NCBI GenBank assembly: GCA_016189835.1
Contig: JACPRU010000065.1
Coordinates: forward strand, 1-64,000
Length of the DNA: 64,000 nucleotides
Direction: 5' to 3'
Source of the DNA: Deltaproteobacteria bacterium
GTDB lineage: Bacteria; Desulfobacterota; Binatia; JACPRU01
In this document: positions 52,454-63,992 of the stretch, one piece after another
How the letters are laid out: the number at the start of each line of letters is the position of its first letter
Position numbering within the stretch: the first letter of the stretch is position 1
The notes under the pieces: generated by a model
Databases searched by the model: none
The model's input: the letters and a program-made list of their open reading frames with translations, nothing else
Told to the model about the DNA's origin: nothing
Program-made: the position numbers and the translations under genes

Positions 52454-53289
52454 GCGCCAAGCGGAAGCGTCCAGCGTCGGCGTCGAGCGTCGGCGGCGGC
52501 ACGAGGCCCGTCGTCACGCTGCTCACCGACTTCGGCGAGCGAGACGGCTTCGTCGGCATCGTCAAGGGCGTGCTGTTCGGCATCTGTCCCGAGGCGCACG
52601 TCGTCGACCTCACCCACGAGGTGGTTCCCCAGGACGTCACCGGCGGCGCGCTGGTGCTGGCGAGCGCCGTGGGCTACTTCCCGCGTCGAACCATCCATCT
52701 CGCGGTGGTGGATCCCGGCGTCGGCACGTCGCGCCGGCCGATCCTGATCGATACCGAGGACTTCGTGCTCGTCGGCCCGGACAACGGCCTGCTCAGCCTG
52801 GCCTCCGACCGTTCCGCGGTGCGCCGGGTGGTCCACCTCGACCGCGCGCAGTATTTCCTGGCGTCGCCGACCCGGACGTTTCATGCGCGAGACGTGTTTG
52901 CGCCAGTGGCCGCGCACTGCGCGCGCGGCACCGATCCGGGCGAAATGGGCTCGCCGATGGACGGCTTCCAGCGGTTGAGCCTGCCCCGGCCGCGAAGAGT
53001 CGACGACGGCCTCGAAGGGCAGGTCATCCACGTCGACCGCTTCGGCAATCTGATCTGCAACATCGGGCCGGCGGACCTGGGCGACTTCCGCGCCTCGGGG
53101 CTTTCCATTAGCATTTGCGGAGTGCAGATTTCCGAGATCTCGCCCCACTATTCGTCGGTGCGCGAGGGTAAGCCGCTCGCCGTGTGGAACAGCTGGGGGC
53201 AGCTGGAGGTCGCCGTGCGCAACGGCTCGGCGGCGCGACAGCTGCGCGCCCGCAGCGGTGACCGCGTGCAGGTGAAGCTCCGGCGATGA
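52450..53289 (+). CDS. SAM hydroxide adenosyltransferase (DUF62)
   Basis: Hydrolyses S-adenosylmethionine to adenosine and methionine; related to the fluorinase and chlorinase but with the hydrolase pattern. The N-terminal domain has LLTDFGERDGFVGIVKGVL and VVDPGVGTSRRP, with NGLLS and FHARDVFAPVAAH further on. The C-terminal domain includes DRFGNLICNI. It starts with GTG overlapping the previous stop and ends overlapping the protease start. An N-terminal lysine/arginine-rich tail precedes the core. Confidence 0.9.
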   Translation: MSAKRKRPASASSVGGGTRPVVTLLTDFGERDGFVGIVKGVLFGICPEAHVVDLTHEVVPQDVTGGALVLASAVGYFPRRTIHLAVVDPGVGTSRRPILIDTEDFVLVGPDNGLLSLASDRSAVRRVVHLDRAQYFLASPTRTFHARDVFAPVAAHCARGTDPGEMGSPMDGFQRLSLPRPRRVDDGLEGQVIHVDRFGNLICNIGPADLGDFRASGLSISICGVQISEISPHYSSVREGKPLAVWNSWGQLEVAVRNGSAARQLRARSGDRVQVKLRR

Positions 53290-54272
53290 GGCCGCTCGAA
53301 CCCTGGCCGGCCGCCGAGGGCTTCGCGACCGCGGATTGGCGAGATCCCGTCCCCGTCGCCGTGGTGGAGCGTCGGCGGCTGCCGCTGCTGAACCTCTTGC
53401 TGTTCGCGCTCACGCTGGCGACCACGACGATCGCCGGCGCCCTGAACGAGGGCGTCTCGATCGACCAGCTCGGCGGCCGATGGACCAGCGGGTTGCCGTT
53501 CTCGCTTCCGCTGATGTCGATTCTGCTGGCCCACGAGATGGGGCACTATCTGCTCGCCCGCCACCACGGCGTGCGCGTGACGCTGCCGTTCTTCCTTCCG
53601 GGGCCGCCCTTCGTGTTCGGCCCGGGCACGTTCGGCGCGTTCATCCGCATGAAATCGGCGGCGCCGAACCGCCGGGTGCTGTTCGACGTCGGCGCGGCGG
53701 GCCCCTGGGCGGGGATCTGCGTGGCGATCCCCGCGGTGCTGTACGGGCTCTACCTCTCGGAGCTGAAGCCGCTCCCGCCGACGTTCAGCGGCCTGGAGTT
53801 CGGGGAGTCACTGCTCTTCCAGCTGCTCGGCCGCCTGGTCGTCGGCCCGATCCCCCACGGATTCGACATCTTCCTGCACCCGGTCGCGCTGGCGGGCTGG
53901 TTCGGCTTCCTGGTGACGGCGCTGAACCTCTTGCCCGTCGGACAGCTCGACGGCGGACATGTCGTCTATTCCTTGTTCGGCCGCCGCCACCGCTGGATCG
54001 CGCGAACGTTCCTGTTGTGCACGGTCGCCATCGGGTTCTACGGGTGGTCGGGTTGGTTCGCCTGGGCCGTGCTGATGCTGCTCGTCGGCATCGACCATCC
54101 CCCCACGCTCGATCACGCCACGCCGCTCGATCCTCGCCGCCGGCTGATGGGTTGGATGACGCTCGGGCTGTTCCTCGTCACCTTCGTTCCGGTTCCCATC
54201 TCGCTGCTCGAGGGCGGCGTCGGGGCACGAGCCGAAGAGCTCATTCCCGCGGCGTTGCGGCTTCCGCGCTGA
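53286..54272 (+). CDS. M50 site-2 protease family protein
   Basis: Intramembrane zinc metalloprotease. The zinc motif is LLAHEMGHYLL (HExxH) in a hydrophobic segment near residue 80, and the third ligand is in NLLPVGQLDGGHVVYSLFG near residue 220. About six to seven hydrophobic segments make up the 328 residues; no PDZ domain is seen. It matches the bacterial group related to plant EGY proteases. It overlaps the SAM hydrolase stop (ATGA). Confidence 0.9.
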   Translation: MRPLEPWPAAEGFATADWRDPVPVAVVERRRLPLLNLLLFALTLATTTIAGALNEGVSIDQLGGRWTSGLPFSLPLMSILLAHEMGHYLLARHHGVRVTLPFFLPGPPFVFGPGTFGAFIRMKSAAPNRRVLFDVGAAGPWAGICVAIPAVLYGLYLSELKPLPPTFSGLEFGESLLFQLLGRLVVGPIPHGFDIFLHPVALAGWFGFLVTALNLLPVGQLDGGHVVYSLFGRRHRWIARTFLLCTVAIGFYGWSGWFAWAVLMLLVGIDHPPTLDHATPLDPRRRLMGWMTLGLFLVTFVPVPISLLEGGVGARAEELIPAALRLPR

Positions 54273-54293
54273 GCCCCGTCGAAGGAGCGCGCA

Positions 54294-54746
54294 GTGGGAG
54301 AACGGCCGTCCTGGGATCAATACTTCATGATGATCACGCGTCAGGTCGCGGACCGCTCGACCTGCAATCGCGCCAAGGTGGGCGCACTCATCGCGCGGGA
54401 CAAGAACATCCTGGCCACCGGCTACAATGGCGCGCCCGCCGGTCTCCCACACTGCACGGAGGTGGGCTGCCTGATCTACCAGTCACGGACGCCGAGCGGC
54501 GAAGTCGAGGAGAACTGCTTCCGCACCATCCATGCCGAGATCAACGCCATCGCCCAGGCGGCGAAGAACGGCGCCATGATTAAGGACGCCGACATCTACA
54601 TCACGCACACGCCCTGCATTCACTGCTTCAAGGTGCTGATCAACACCGGGATCAAGCGCGTGCTGTACGAGAAGCCGTACAAGCTCGCGACGCTCGATGA
54701 CCTGCGCCGCTACTCCGAGGTGGCGCTCGTGCAGGTCGACGTCTGA
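54294..54746 (+). CDS. comEB: dCMP deaminase family protein (ComEB)
   Basis: Zinc cytidine/deoxycytidylate deaminase turning dCMP to dUMP for thymidylate supply. Zinc ligands are in [13 protein letters not shown] (HAE) and [14 protein letters not shown] (PCxxC). [20 protein letters not shown] is the substrate-loop pattern of dCMP deaminases. The 150-residue length is typical. It starts with GTG behind GAAGGAG, 21 bases after the protease gene. Confidence 0.93.
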   Translation: MGERPSWDQYFMMITRQVADRSTCNRAKVGALIARDKNILATGYNGAPAGLPHCTEVGCLIYQSRTPSGEVEENCFRTIHAEINAIAQAAKNGAMIKDADIYITHTPCIHCFKVLINTGIKRVLYEKPYKLATLDDLRRYSEVALVQVDV

Positions 54747-54755
54747 CGCCCGTCG

Positions 54756-55406
54756 ATGGCCTGGACGGTCGAACGCTGGCGCCGCGTTCCGGGTCTGGAG
54801 CAGCGGTTCGGAGACCGGCTGGCTGCGGCCCCGGACGCGGTGGTCACGCTGCGGCAGGTCCACGGTCGCCTCGTCCGCCCCGTCGATGAAGTGACCGGCG
54901 AGACGATGGAGGGCGACGGTCTGGTCACCGACCGTGCGGGCGCGATCGTCGCCGTATCGACGGCGGACTGCGTTCCCGTCCACCTGATGGCGCCGGCGGC
55001 ACGGGTAGCGGCGGCGCTGCATTGCGGGTGGCGCGGCAGCGCGGCCGGCATCCTGGCGGAGGCGCTCGGGCTCCTCGGCCGGCGCTGGAACGTTCGGCCG
55101 GAGGAGGTCGAGGCCGCTCTCGGGCCGGCGATCGGCGCCTGTTGTTACGAGGTCGGTAGGGAGGTGCGGGACGCGTTCGTCGCGCGCGCCGGACCGCGGC
55201 TCGGCACGGTGGGCTTCGAGGCGTACGGCGACCGGCTCGCGTTCGACCTGCGGGCCTTCCTCGAGGCCGAGCTGCGGGAGCTGGGGGTGGCGGTGGTGGA
55301 ACGGGTGGGGCCGTGCACGGCGTGCACGATCGAGCGCCTGCATTCTTACCGTCGCGAGCGACAGACGCGCGGGCGGCAGCTGAGTTGGATCGGCTGGCGC
55401 GGCTGA
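54756..55406 (+). CDS. pgeF: YfiH/PgeF-type purine nucleoside phosphorylase / laccase-domain protein
   Basis: Member of the polyphenol-oxidase-like (DUF152) family; characterised members act as purine nucleoside phosphorylases or adenosine deaminases or correct muropeptide synthesis. Metal and active residues: TADCVPVHL, AALHCGWRGSAAGI and GPAIGACCYEVG, with GPCTACTIERLHSYRRE at the end. At 216 residues it is a little short of the usual 240, missing some N-terminal sequence. It closes the seven-gene row starting at the formyltransferase. Confidence 0.9.
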   Translation: MAWTVERWRRVPGLEQRFGDRLAAAPDAVVTLRQVHGRLVRPVDEVTGETMEGDGLVTDRAGAIVAVSTADCVPVHLMAPAARVAAALHCGWRGSAAGILAEALGLLGRRWNVRPEEVEAALGPAIGACCYEVGREVRDAFVARAGPRLGTVGFEAYGDRLAFDLRAFLEAELRELGVAVVERVGPCTACTIERLHSYRRERQTRGRQLSWIGWRG

Positions 55407-55439
55407 GCTTTTCCTCCCCCCGCGCGACACGTGAAATCG

Positions 55440-55468
55440 TTGTGGAGGAAAGCGAGGGCTGCTAAGGT
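55440..55468 (+). promoter_or_regulatory. candidate promoter for small exported protein
   Basis: TTGTGG, 17 bases, TAAGGT; fair match to sigma-70, about 35 bases before the ATG at 55505, which has a GAGGAGGA ribosome site. Confidence 0.4.
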
Positions 55469-55504
55469 TCCTGGCAGGCGCTGGCCGACGAGGAGGAATG
55501 TTCG

Positions 55505-55777
55505 ATGAAACGATCGATCGCTTGTTTGAGCCTGGTGGCGGTTCTCGGTCTCTACGGAACGGCGCTGGCGATCCCCGACGACGAATACGACGACTCTCAG
55601 TCGCACCCGTTGCGCGTCGCCGCCTATCTCCTCAATCCCGTGGGCGTCGGCCTGGAGTACGTGGTGTTCCGTCCCTTCCACTGGGTGGTTTCGCGCAACG
55701 AAACCACCGAGACGATCTTCGGCCATTCGCCGCACGGTGCCGAGGAGCTGCGCGTGCTCTCCACGCCGAGTTACTAG
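55505..55777 (+). CDS. small exported protein
   Basis: A 90-residue protein with a signal peptide (MKRSIACLSLVAVLGLYGTALA, cleavage near residue 22). The mature part has a short acidic start (IPDDEYDDSQ), a hydrophobic patch (VAAYLLNPVGVGLEYVVF) and RPFHWVVSRNE, ending in GHSPHGAEELR. I do not recognise its name, although small periplasmic proteins of this type (NPVGxxLEYxxxRPxHW) occur widely in proteobacteria-like genomes. It has its own plausible promoter and converges on uvrD. Confidence 0.8.
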   Translation: MKRSIACLSLVAVLGLYGTALAIPDDEYDDSQSHPLRVAAYLLNPVGVGLEYVVFRPFHWVVSRNETTETIFGHSPHGAEELRVLSTPSY

Positions 55778-55790
55778 TCGGCGACGGCTC

Positions 55791-57986
<2,196 letters not shown>

Positions 57987-58340
57987 TCCTGGAGACCCCG
58001 ACGCAGATAATCGGCGTTCAGCTCCAGCGTGTGACAGATGTTCTCGTAGGCGAAGACCCAGGAATTATCCGAGGAGAACAGCCATTCCTCGGCCTCGGCG
58101 AAGAGGTCTCGTCCGCGCGGTTCGCGCTCGAAAGCAAACTTCTGGTAGCAGTCGACCGCATCCTCGAGCACCGCCAGCATCAGGCGCTTCTCGCCACGGG
58201 TCGCCGAGCCGCGCCCGCGGAAGTGCGCGAAGAACTGCGAGGGCAGTAGCGTATCCGGCTCGAAGAGGCTCACCACAGACTGACGCATCTAAAGCTCCTT
58301 CTCGGCTCCTTTGTGATGCGAGAACAATAGCGATGGAGCC

Positions 58341-58380
58341 TGTCAAGAAGCTAATGAAAAACTCTTTTTGTTATTATTAG
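58341..58380 (-). promoter_or_regulatory. AT-rich palindrome and -35 element upstream of protein A
   Basis: In a GC-rich surrounding, the minus strand shows an AT-rich imperfect palindrome with CTAAT...ATTAG outer arms and AAAAA-GAG-TTTTT inside (58351-58380), then a perfect -35 box TTGACA (58346-58341). No good -10 stands at 16-18 bases. It may act as an UP element or operator. Confidence 0.4.
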
Positions 58381-58409
58381 TCGCCCTTATCGCGGCGCGT
58401 CAAATCGAT

Positions 58410-58772
58410 CTAGGCGGCTCGCGGAGCAGTCGCCAGCTGATGGTGGCGAGCACGCCAGGCGAGCAGAGATTTCCGCACTTTTGCGGGCGTGAGGCGAAAA
58501 AGCTCACAAAGTCGATCGAACGAGAAGATCGACTCCTGGTCGCTGGTCTCGATCCAGCACAGCGCTTCGGTGAAGGCCTCGCCACGCTCGCGGCCGAGCT
58601 GTACCTCCTTGCGGAAGGTCTCGATACCGTCGCTGAACACCGCCCACAACAGAGACATCTCCGCGGACCACCGAGGCTGCTGCTCGTAGAAGAACTGCTC
58701 GGGAAGGATGAAATCCGGCTCCAGGCTCGCGTACGTCGCCGGGTCGACAGGTTCGGCTGGCTGCTCCGTCAT
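58410..58772 (-). CDS. small paralogous unknown protein B
   Basis: A 120-residue paralogue of the 57896-58288 product. Shared pattern: FILPEQFFYEQQ, MSLLWAVFSDGIETFRKEV, ALCWIETSDQESIFSFDRLC and TPAKVRKSLLAWRARH. The C-terminal FDRLCELFRLTPAKVRKSL again suggests a helix-turn-helix. Both proteins are acidic in front and basic at the end. They are tandem duplicates, separated by 121 bases with their own AT-rich leaders, so each may have its own promoter. Function unknown; a sensor-regulator pair is a guess. Confidence 0.75.
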   Translation of the reverse strand: MTEQPAEPVDPATYASLEPDFILPEQFFYEQQPRWSAEMSLLWAVFSDGIETFRKEVQLGRERGEAFTEALCWIETSDQESIFSFDRLCELFRLTPAKVRKSLLAWRARHHQLATAPRAA

Positions 58773-58797
58773 TTTCAGTCACTCCCTCGTGACGCTG

Positions 58798-58826
58798 ATT
58801 GCGAAAGCAATAAATTTGCCAAATTT
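58798..58826 (-). promoter_or_regulatory. AT-rich palindromes upstream of protein B
   Basis: Two adjacent inverted repeats stand out from the GC-rich background: ATTGC-GAAA-GCAAT (58798-58811) and AAATTT-GCC-AAATTT (58812-58826). They lie 26-54 bases before the ATG of protein B, where operator or promoter elements would be. The region 58827-59030 toward the acyl-CoA synthetase shows nothing else clear. Confidence 0.4.
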
Positions 58827-59030
58827 TGACCGATGCCCAGAGTTGGCCGGTTTCTCATACGCCTGACGAAGTTACGCGTGGAACTACACCTACTCTCTAG
58901 TGAATCCTTCTCGATACGCGGTACAACCGGCGGCATTCCTGCGACGAGAATTGTCAATCGTGACGGGACGGGTTGCCACCCGCGGCCTCGATGTCTAATG
59001 TGGCCGACGCCCGTTCGAGACGAGAGCCGC

Positions 59031-60635
59031 ATGTTGTACGAAGACCGCGTCGCCCAGTTTCGTTGGCAGATCCCAGACGAGTTCAACTTCGCATCGGACG
59101 TGATCGACGCCTATGCGGAGGATCGCAGCCGTCTGGCGCTGGTGTGGGAGAACGAGAGCGGCGAGGAAGCCCGTCACACGTTCTGGGATTTCGCGGAAAA
59201 GAGCCGCCGCTTCGCCAACGTACTGCGCGGGCTCGGCATCGAGCGCGGGGATCCGGTGATGATCATGCTGCCGCGGATTCCCGAATGGCAGATCGCTTTT
59301 CTCGGCGCGTTACGGCTCGGCGCTCTGGTCATCCCCTGCACCGCGCAGCTACGTGCCAAGGACATAATTTATCGGGCAAACCACAGCGCGGCGCGGGCGA
59401 TCGTCACGAGCGCGGAAAACCGCGAGCTGATAGAGGGGGTGCGTGCCGAATGCCCATCGCTTCGCGCGCTCGTCGCCGTCGGCGATCCGCCGAGGGGGTG
59501 GACGGGGTTTCACGAGGCGCTGCGCGGCGCGCGGCGCTCGTTCGAGAGGGTGCCGACGCGCAGCACCGACCCGGCGATTTGCTTCTACACTTCCGGCACG
59601 ACCAAGGACCCCAAGGCGGTGCTCCATTCTCACGCCTACACGCTGGCGCATCGCCTGACCGGCGAAGCGTGGCTCGACGTGCGTCGCACCGACCTGCATT
59701 GGACCACGTCGGACACCGGCTGGGCGAAGGCCGCCTGGAGCGTGCTCTTCGGGCCGTGGAATCTCGGGGTGCCGATCTTCATGTACAACGGCCGGTTCGA
59801 ACCCAAGAAGGAGCTTCAGCTTCTCGAGAAGCATCAGATTAACACGTTCTGTGCCCCGCCCACCGAATATCGGCTGCTCGTCAAGGAGGATCTGGCGGGC
59901 TACGACGTGTCGAAGCTCCGGCATTGCGTCGGGGCCGGGGAACCGCTCAACCCCGAGGTCATCGAGCAGTGGAAGAAGGCCTACGGCCTCACGATCCACG
60001 ACGGCTACGGACAGACCGAGACGATCATCCTGGTCGGAAACTTCGTCGGCCTGCCGGTGCGCGCAGGCTCGATGGGGAAGCCAGCGCCCGGCCACGACGT
60101 CCGCGTCGTCGATGAATCGGGCGCGGAGGCGCCCGCCGGCGAGGTCGGCGAGGTCGCGCTGCGGGGCCGCACGCCATCGCTGTTTCTCGAATACTGGAAG
60201 AACCCCGAGGAGAGCAGCGCCTGCTGGCGAGGCGATTACTATCTCACCGGCGACCGCGCCTATCGCGACGAGCAGGGCTACTTCTGGTTCGTCGGCCGGG
60301 CCGACGACGTGATCATCTCGGCGGGCTACCGGATCGGGCCGTTCGAGGTCGAGAGCGCGTTGCTGACCCATCCCGCGGTGCTCGAGTCGGCGGTGGTGGC
60401 GAGCCCGGACCCGATCCGCGGAGCGGTCGTCAAGGCCTTCATCAAGCTTCGACCCGGACACGCGGGGTCCGACGGGCTCGCGAAACGAATCCAGGACCAC
60501 GTGAAGCAGATCACCGCGCCGTACAAGTATCCTCGCGAGGTCGAGTTCGTGGACGAGCTGCCGAAGACGGTGAGCGGAAAGATCCGCCGCGTCGAGCTGC
60601 GCGAGCGCGAGGAGAGCCGCAAGCGCGGGCGCTGA
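59031..60635 (+). CDS. acyl-CoA synthetase (AMP-forming)
   Basis: Activates a carboxylic acid to its acyl-CoA through an acyl-AMP. The AMP-binding signature is FYTSGTTKDPKAVLHS, followed by HDGYGQTETIILVG, LTGDRAYRDEQGYFWFVGR and the catalytic lysine near the end in PKTVSGKIRRVEL. It resembles medium-chain acyl-CoA synthetases (MACS). I start at the ATG at 59031 (MLYEDRVAQF); an ATG 33 bases upstream is possible, and the 600-residue ORF is too long. Product is 534 residues. Substrate chain length is not evident. Confidence 0.9.
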   Translation: MLYEDRVAQFRWQIPDEFNFASDVIDAYAEDRSRLALVWENESGEEARHTFWDFAEKSRRFANVLRGLGIERGDPVMIMLPRIPEWQIAFLGALRLGALVIPCTAQLRAKDIIYRANHSAARAIVTSAENRELIEGVRAECPSLRALVAVGDPPRGWTGFHEALRGARRSFERVPTRSTDPAICFYTSGTTKDPKAVLHSHAYTLAHRLTGEAWLDVRRTDLHWTTSDTGWAKAAWSVLFGPWNLGVPIFMYNGRFEPKKELQLLEKHQINTFCAPPTEYRLLVKEDLAGYDVSKLRHCVGAGEPLNPEVIEQWKKAYGLTIHDGYGQTETIILVGNFVGLPVRAGSMGKPAPGHDVRVVDESGAEAPAGEVGEVALRGRTPSLFLEYWKNPEESSACWRGDYYLTGDRAYRDEQGYFWFVGRADDVIISAGYRIGPFEVESALLTHPAVLESAVVASPDPIRGAVVKAFIKLRPGHAGSDGLAKRIQDHVKQITAPYKYPREVEFVDELPKTVSGKIRRVELREREESRKRGR

Positions 60636-60674
60636 GTGCGAACGCGCGGTGCGCGTCCGGCGCGTCGGGCTTGC

Positions 60675-60703
60675 TTGACACGTCCGGAAGCGAGACGTAA
60701 ATT
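60675..60703 (+). promoter_or_regulatory. near-consensus sigma-70 promoter of rpoD
   Basis: TTGACA, 17 bases, TAAATT in the 207-base gap before rpoD. Transcription would start about 130 bases before the ATG, leaving a long untranslated leader in which I see no known riboswitch. The promoter is the clearest in the window. Confidence 0.8.
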
Positions 60704-60842
60704 GTCGAGCGGATTGTCGTCCGCACGCCCGCTCCTTCTGAGGGACTCACTCTCTGACGATCTCCGCTAGACCGCGTCGTGCAACTCGCGTGATGCGCCT
60801 CGTACCCTGGTCTCGTTAGGGCTAGGTTCCGAAAGCAGGTCC

Positions 60843-62678
60843 ATGGCGAAACAAGCTCCGTCGCGAGGTGCCGCTCCCGGCAAGGCGCCGGCAACGGCCA
60901 AGGTCGCGAGCGCCTCGGCCGCCGTCGACAAGAAGCAAGATCCGAAGAAGATCCGCAAGCTGATCGACCTGGGCAAGGAGCGCGGCTACCTCACGTACAC
61001 GGAGGTCAACGAGGCCGTTCCGCGCGAGGGGTCCACCCCCGAAGAGCTCGACAGCGTGATGTCGATGCTCGGCGACATGGACATCGAGGTCGTCGAGTCC
61101 ATGGAAGAGGACGGATTTACGCCCGAGGCGGAGCCCGAGCCGGAAGCCGAGCCCGAGGTCGAGGCGCCGGAGCCCGAGGAGCGCTCGTTCGGCGACACGT
61201 CGGACCCCGTACGGATGTACCTGCAGGAGATGGGCGGCGTTCCGCTCCTCTCCCGCGAGGAAGAGGTGGCGATCGCCAAGGAGATCGAGGCCGGCAAGAT
61301 GCAGGTCGCCGACGAGGTGTTCTCGGTCCCGCTCGCGCTGCACTACGTGACGACGATGGCCGAGAAGCTGAAGAGCGGCGAGGTCGAAGCCCGCCAGGTG
61401 CTCTTCGACGAGGACGACGAGGTCGACTCCCCGGAGAAGGAACAGCGCCGCGTGCAAGCCTTCCTGAAGGCGGTGAGCCCGCTCAAGCGGCACGCGGCGG
61501 AGCGCGGCAAGCTGGCGACGTCGGCGAAGAAGGCCAGCGCCAAGGACGTCGCCAAGCGCGAGAAGAAGCTCGTGGCGCTGCACGAGAAGATCAAGGCCGG
61601 ACTGGTCGCGCTCGATCTCGGCGAGCGCCACATCGCGGCGATCGTCGACAAGCTCAAGGAAGCGACGGACCTGATCCGTACCCACGAACGGACGGTACGG
61701 GACTTCGAGACCAGGAGCGGAAAACCGGTGGCGGAGCTGATCCGCTCGAGCGCCCGCCTGCGGGCAGGCGACAAGAAGGTCGCGCGCGCGATCACCCTGG
61801 CGCTGAAGATGCCCGCCGAGGAGATCCAGCGCCTCGCCGAGAAGGTCCGGGCGGGCCGGAAGCGGGTCGCCGAGGTCGAGACCGAGATCGGCATGTCGCG
61901 CGACTCGATGTTCGCTTCGCTGCGCCGCATCCTCGAGGGCGAATACAAGGCCCAAGAGGGCAAGCGCCGGCTCATCGAGGCCAATCTCCGCCTCGTCGTA
62001 TCGATCGCCAAGCGATACACCAATCGAGGCCTCGGCTTTCTCGATCTGATCCAGGAAGGCAACATCGGTCTGATGCGCGCGGTCGACAAGTTCGAGTACC
62101 AGCGCGGTTACAAGTTCTCGACCTACGCCACGTGGTGGATCCGCCAATCGGTGTCGCGCGCGATCGCCGACCAGGCGCGCACGATCCGCATCCCGGTGCA
62201 CATGATCGAGACCATCAACAAGGTGCTGCGCACCTCGCGCTATCTGGTGCAGCAGCTCGGCCGGGAGCCGAGCCCGGACGAGATCGCCAAGCAGATGGAG
62301 ATGCCGGCGGACAAGATTCGCAAGGTGTTGAAGATCGTCAAGGAGCCGGTCTCTCTCGAAACGCCGATCGGCGACGACGAGGAGTCGAGTCTCGGCGACT
62401 TCGTCGAAGATCGGCAGAGTCTGTCGCCTGCCGATGCGGCCATGTATCTGAACCTCGAGGAGCAGACGCGCAAGGTGCTCGCCACGCTCACGCCCCGCGA
62501 GGAGCAGATCCTGCGCATGCGCTTCGGCATCGGCGAAAAGACCGACTACACGCTCGAGGAAGTGGGTCAACGGTTCGCGGTGACCCGCGAGCGCATCCGC
62601 CAGATCGAGGCGAAGGCGCTGCGCAAGCTGCGCAATCCGTCGCGCGTCAAGTCCCTCGAAGCCTTCGTTCAGAACTGA
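60843..62678 (+). CDS. rpoD: RNA polymerase sigma factor RpoD
   Basis: Primary sigma factor. Region 1.1 ([20 protein letters not shown]) at about residues 35-60, an acidic linker, region 1.2 ([20 protein letters not shown]), a non-conserved insertion, region 2 ([20 protein letters not shown], then [20 protein letters not shown]), region 3 and region 4 ([20 protein letters not shown]) ending [15 protein letters not shown]. The 611-residue length is typical. Its own sigma-70 promoter lies upstream. No dnaG or rpsU is adjacent, unlike the classical macromolecular synthesis operon. Confidence 0.97.
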   Translation: MAKQAPSRGAAPGKAPATAKVASASAAVDKKQDPKKIRKLIDLGKERGYLTYTEVNEAVPREGSTPEELDSVMSMLGDMDIEVVESMEEDGFTPEAEPEPEAEPEVEAPEPEERSFGDTSDPVRMYLQEMGGVPLLSREEEVAIAKEIEAGKMQVADEVFSVPLALHYVTTMAEKLKSGEVEARQVLFDEDDEVDSPEKEQRRVQAFLKAVSPLKRHAAERGKLATSAKKASAKDVAKREKKLVALHEKIKAGLVALDLGERHIAAIVDKLKEATDLIRTHERTVRDFETRSGKPVAELIRSSARLRAGDKKVARAITLALKMPAEEIQRLAEKVRAGRKRVAEVETEIGMSRDSMFASLRRILEGEYKAQEGKRRLIEANLRLVVSIAKRYTNRGLGFLDLIQEGNIGLMRAVDKFEYQRGYKFSTYATWWIRQSVSRAIADQARTIRIPVHMIETINKVLRTSRYLVQQLGREPSPDEIAKQMEMPADKIRKVLKIVKEPVSLETPIGDDEESSLGDFVEDRQSLSPADAAMYLNLEEQTRKVLATLTPREEQILRMRFGIGEKTDYTLEEVGQRFAVTRERIRQIEAKALRKLRNPSRVKSLEAFVQN

Positions 62679-62755
62679 TTTCGCCGCTCCCCGCGGCGCT
62701 CCCGCTCTTTCTCCGAATCGGCCCCGCCGCTTGCAGGTCTGCAAAGGAGGTACGG

Positions 62756-62929
62756 ATGCTCAAGGATCTGGAAAAGGAATTGAAGCGATGGCGCGAGAAG
62801 CGGGCCCAGAAGCCGCCCCTCCCTCCGCGTGAAGCCGCCGCCCCGTCTTCGGCGACCGATCGCCGTACCGTGCGCGTCAACGGCCAGGAAGTCGTGGTCG
62901 TCAAGAAGGGCCGCAAGGCTCTCGCCTGA
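62756..62929 (+). CDS. short basic protein after rpoD
   Basis: A 57-residue ORF starting at the ATG at 62756 behind an ideal AAAGGAGG site. It begins MLKDLEKELKRWREKR (amphipathic, charged), has a proline-rich linker and ends RVNGQEVVVVKKGRKAL, a short beta hairpin-like tail. It is 78 bases after rpoD; a GCCGC/GCGGC hairpin without a T run lies between. The ribosome site argues it is translated. Family unknown to me. Confidence 0.65.
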   Translation: MLKDLEKELKRWREKRAQKPPLPPREAAAPSSATDRRTVRVNGQEVVVVKKGRKALA

Positions 62930-62942
62930 ACTCGTCCGTTCG

Positions 62943-63992
62943 CTACAGATCGAGATGCCGCGCCACCGCTTCGCGATGGACCGGCGCCGACCCGAACGCC
63001 GCCTCGTTCGCCAGAGCCCGGCGATAGTAGAGGTGGACGTCGTGCTCCCAGGTGAAGCCGATGCCGCCGTGCACCTGGATCGCCGCGGCGGTGACGTTCT
63101 TCCCCACGTCGGAGGTCAGGGCCTTGGCCATGGCGACGGCCGCGGCGGCGTCGCGCTTGCGGCCCGCCGCCGCCCAGACCGCGTAGTAGCTGAGCGAACG
63201 CGCGTTCTCGACCGCCATCATCATGTCGACGCACTTGTGCTTCACCGCCTGGAAGCTGCCGATCGGCCGGCCGAATTGTCGGCGCTCGAGCGCGTAGCGA
63301 ACCGATAGGTCGAGCGCCCGCTGCGCGGCGCCGACCGTCTCGACGCACAACCCCGCGATGGCGGCCCGCAGCAGGCGCGCGAGGATCGCCCAGCCCTCGC
63401 CGACGCGTCCGAGGACGTGCTGCGGAGCGACCAGCACGCGATCGAGCGAAACGTGGGCGAGCCGTCGCGTCATGTCGACGGTCTTCAACGCCGCGATCGA
63501 CAGGCCGGGCGCGCCGCGCTCGACGAGAAACAGCGTGATCCCGCGCTGCGGATTCCTCCTCGCCGGGGCGCTTCGCGCGGCGACGACGATCCAATCGGCG
63601 GTGAGGGCGTCGGGCACGAACAGCTTTTCCCCACTCAGAACGAAGTCGCCGCGCCGCCGCCTCGCCGACAGCTCGATGCCTGCGGCGTCGATTCCGCCGG
63701 ATGGCTCGAGCAGCGCGACGGTCACCAGAGCCGAGCCGTCGGCGATCCGGGGCAGCAGCTTGGCGCGCTGCGCGGCGGATCCGCCGAGCGAGATCGCTAC
63801 GCCGCCGAGCAGGACGGTGGAGAAGAACGGGCCGGGCAGCAGAGTCTTGCCGGTCTCCTCGAGGATCACCGCGGCATCGAGCAGATTTCCGCCGCTTCCG
63901 CCGAAGCGCCGGGGGATCAGCAGGCCCAGCCAGCCGAGCTCCGCGAGCTTCTTCCAGAGGTCGGTGGAATGCCCGCTCTCGTGCTCCATCAT
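62943..63992 (-). CDS. acyl-CoA dehydrogenase, 5' end beyond window
   Basis: FAD-dependent dehydrogenase introducing an alpha-beta double bond in an acyl-CoA. Visible: ELGWLGLLIPRRFGGSGGNL, VLSGEKLFVPDALTADWIVV, RRQFGRPIGSFQAVKHKCVD and, near the end, QVHGGIGFTWEHDVHLYYRR. The N-terminal helix of about 30 residues usual for the family (FxxEQxxLRxxxRxF) is missing, so the gene likely continues past position 64000 and the ATG at 63992 may be internal. The last helix ends EAVARHLDL. Confidence 0.92.
   Translation of the reverse strand: MMEHESGHSTDLWKKLAELGWLGLLIPRRFGGSGGNLLDAAVILEETGKTLLPGPFFSTVLLGGVAISLGGSAAQRAKLLPRIADGSALVTVALLEPSGGIDAAGIELSARRRRGDFVLSGEKLFVPDALTADWIVVAARSAPARRNPQRGITLFLVERGAPGLSIAALKTVDMTRRLAHVSLDRVLVAPQHVLGRVGEGWAILARLLRAAIAGLCVETVGAAQRALDLSVRYALERRQFGRPIGSFQAVKHKCVDMMMAVENARSLSYYAVWAAAGRKRDAAAAVAMAKALTSDVGKNVTAAAIQVHGGIGFTWEHDVHLYYRRALANEAAFGSAPVHREAVARHLDL

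Noticed and set aside
62687-62710. GCCGC/GCGGC hairpin after rpoD as terminator
   Set aside because: Five pairs only, no T run directly after, and a gene with a strong ribosome site follows closely.
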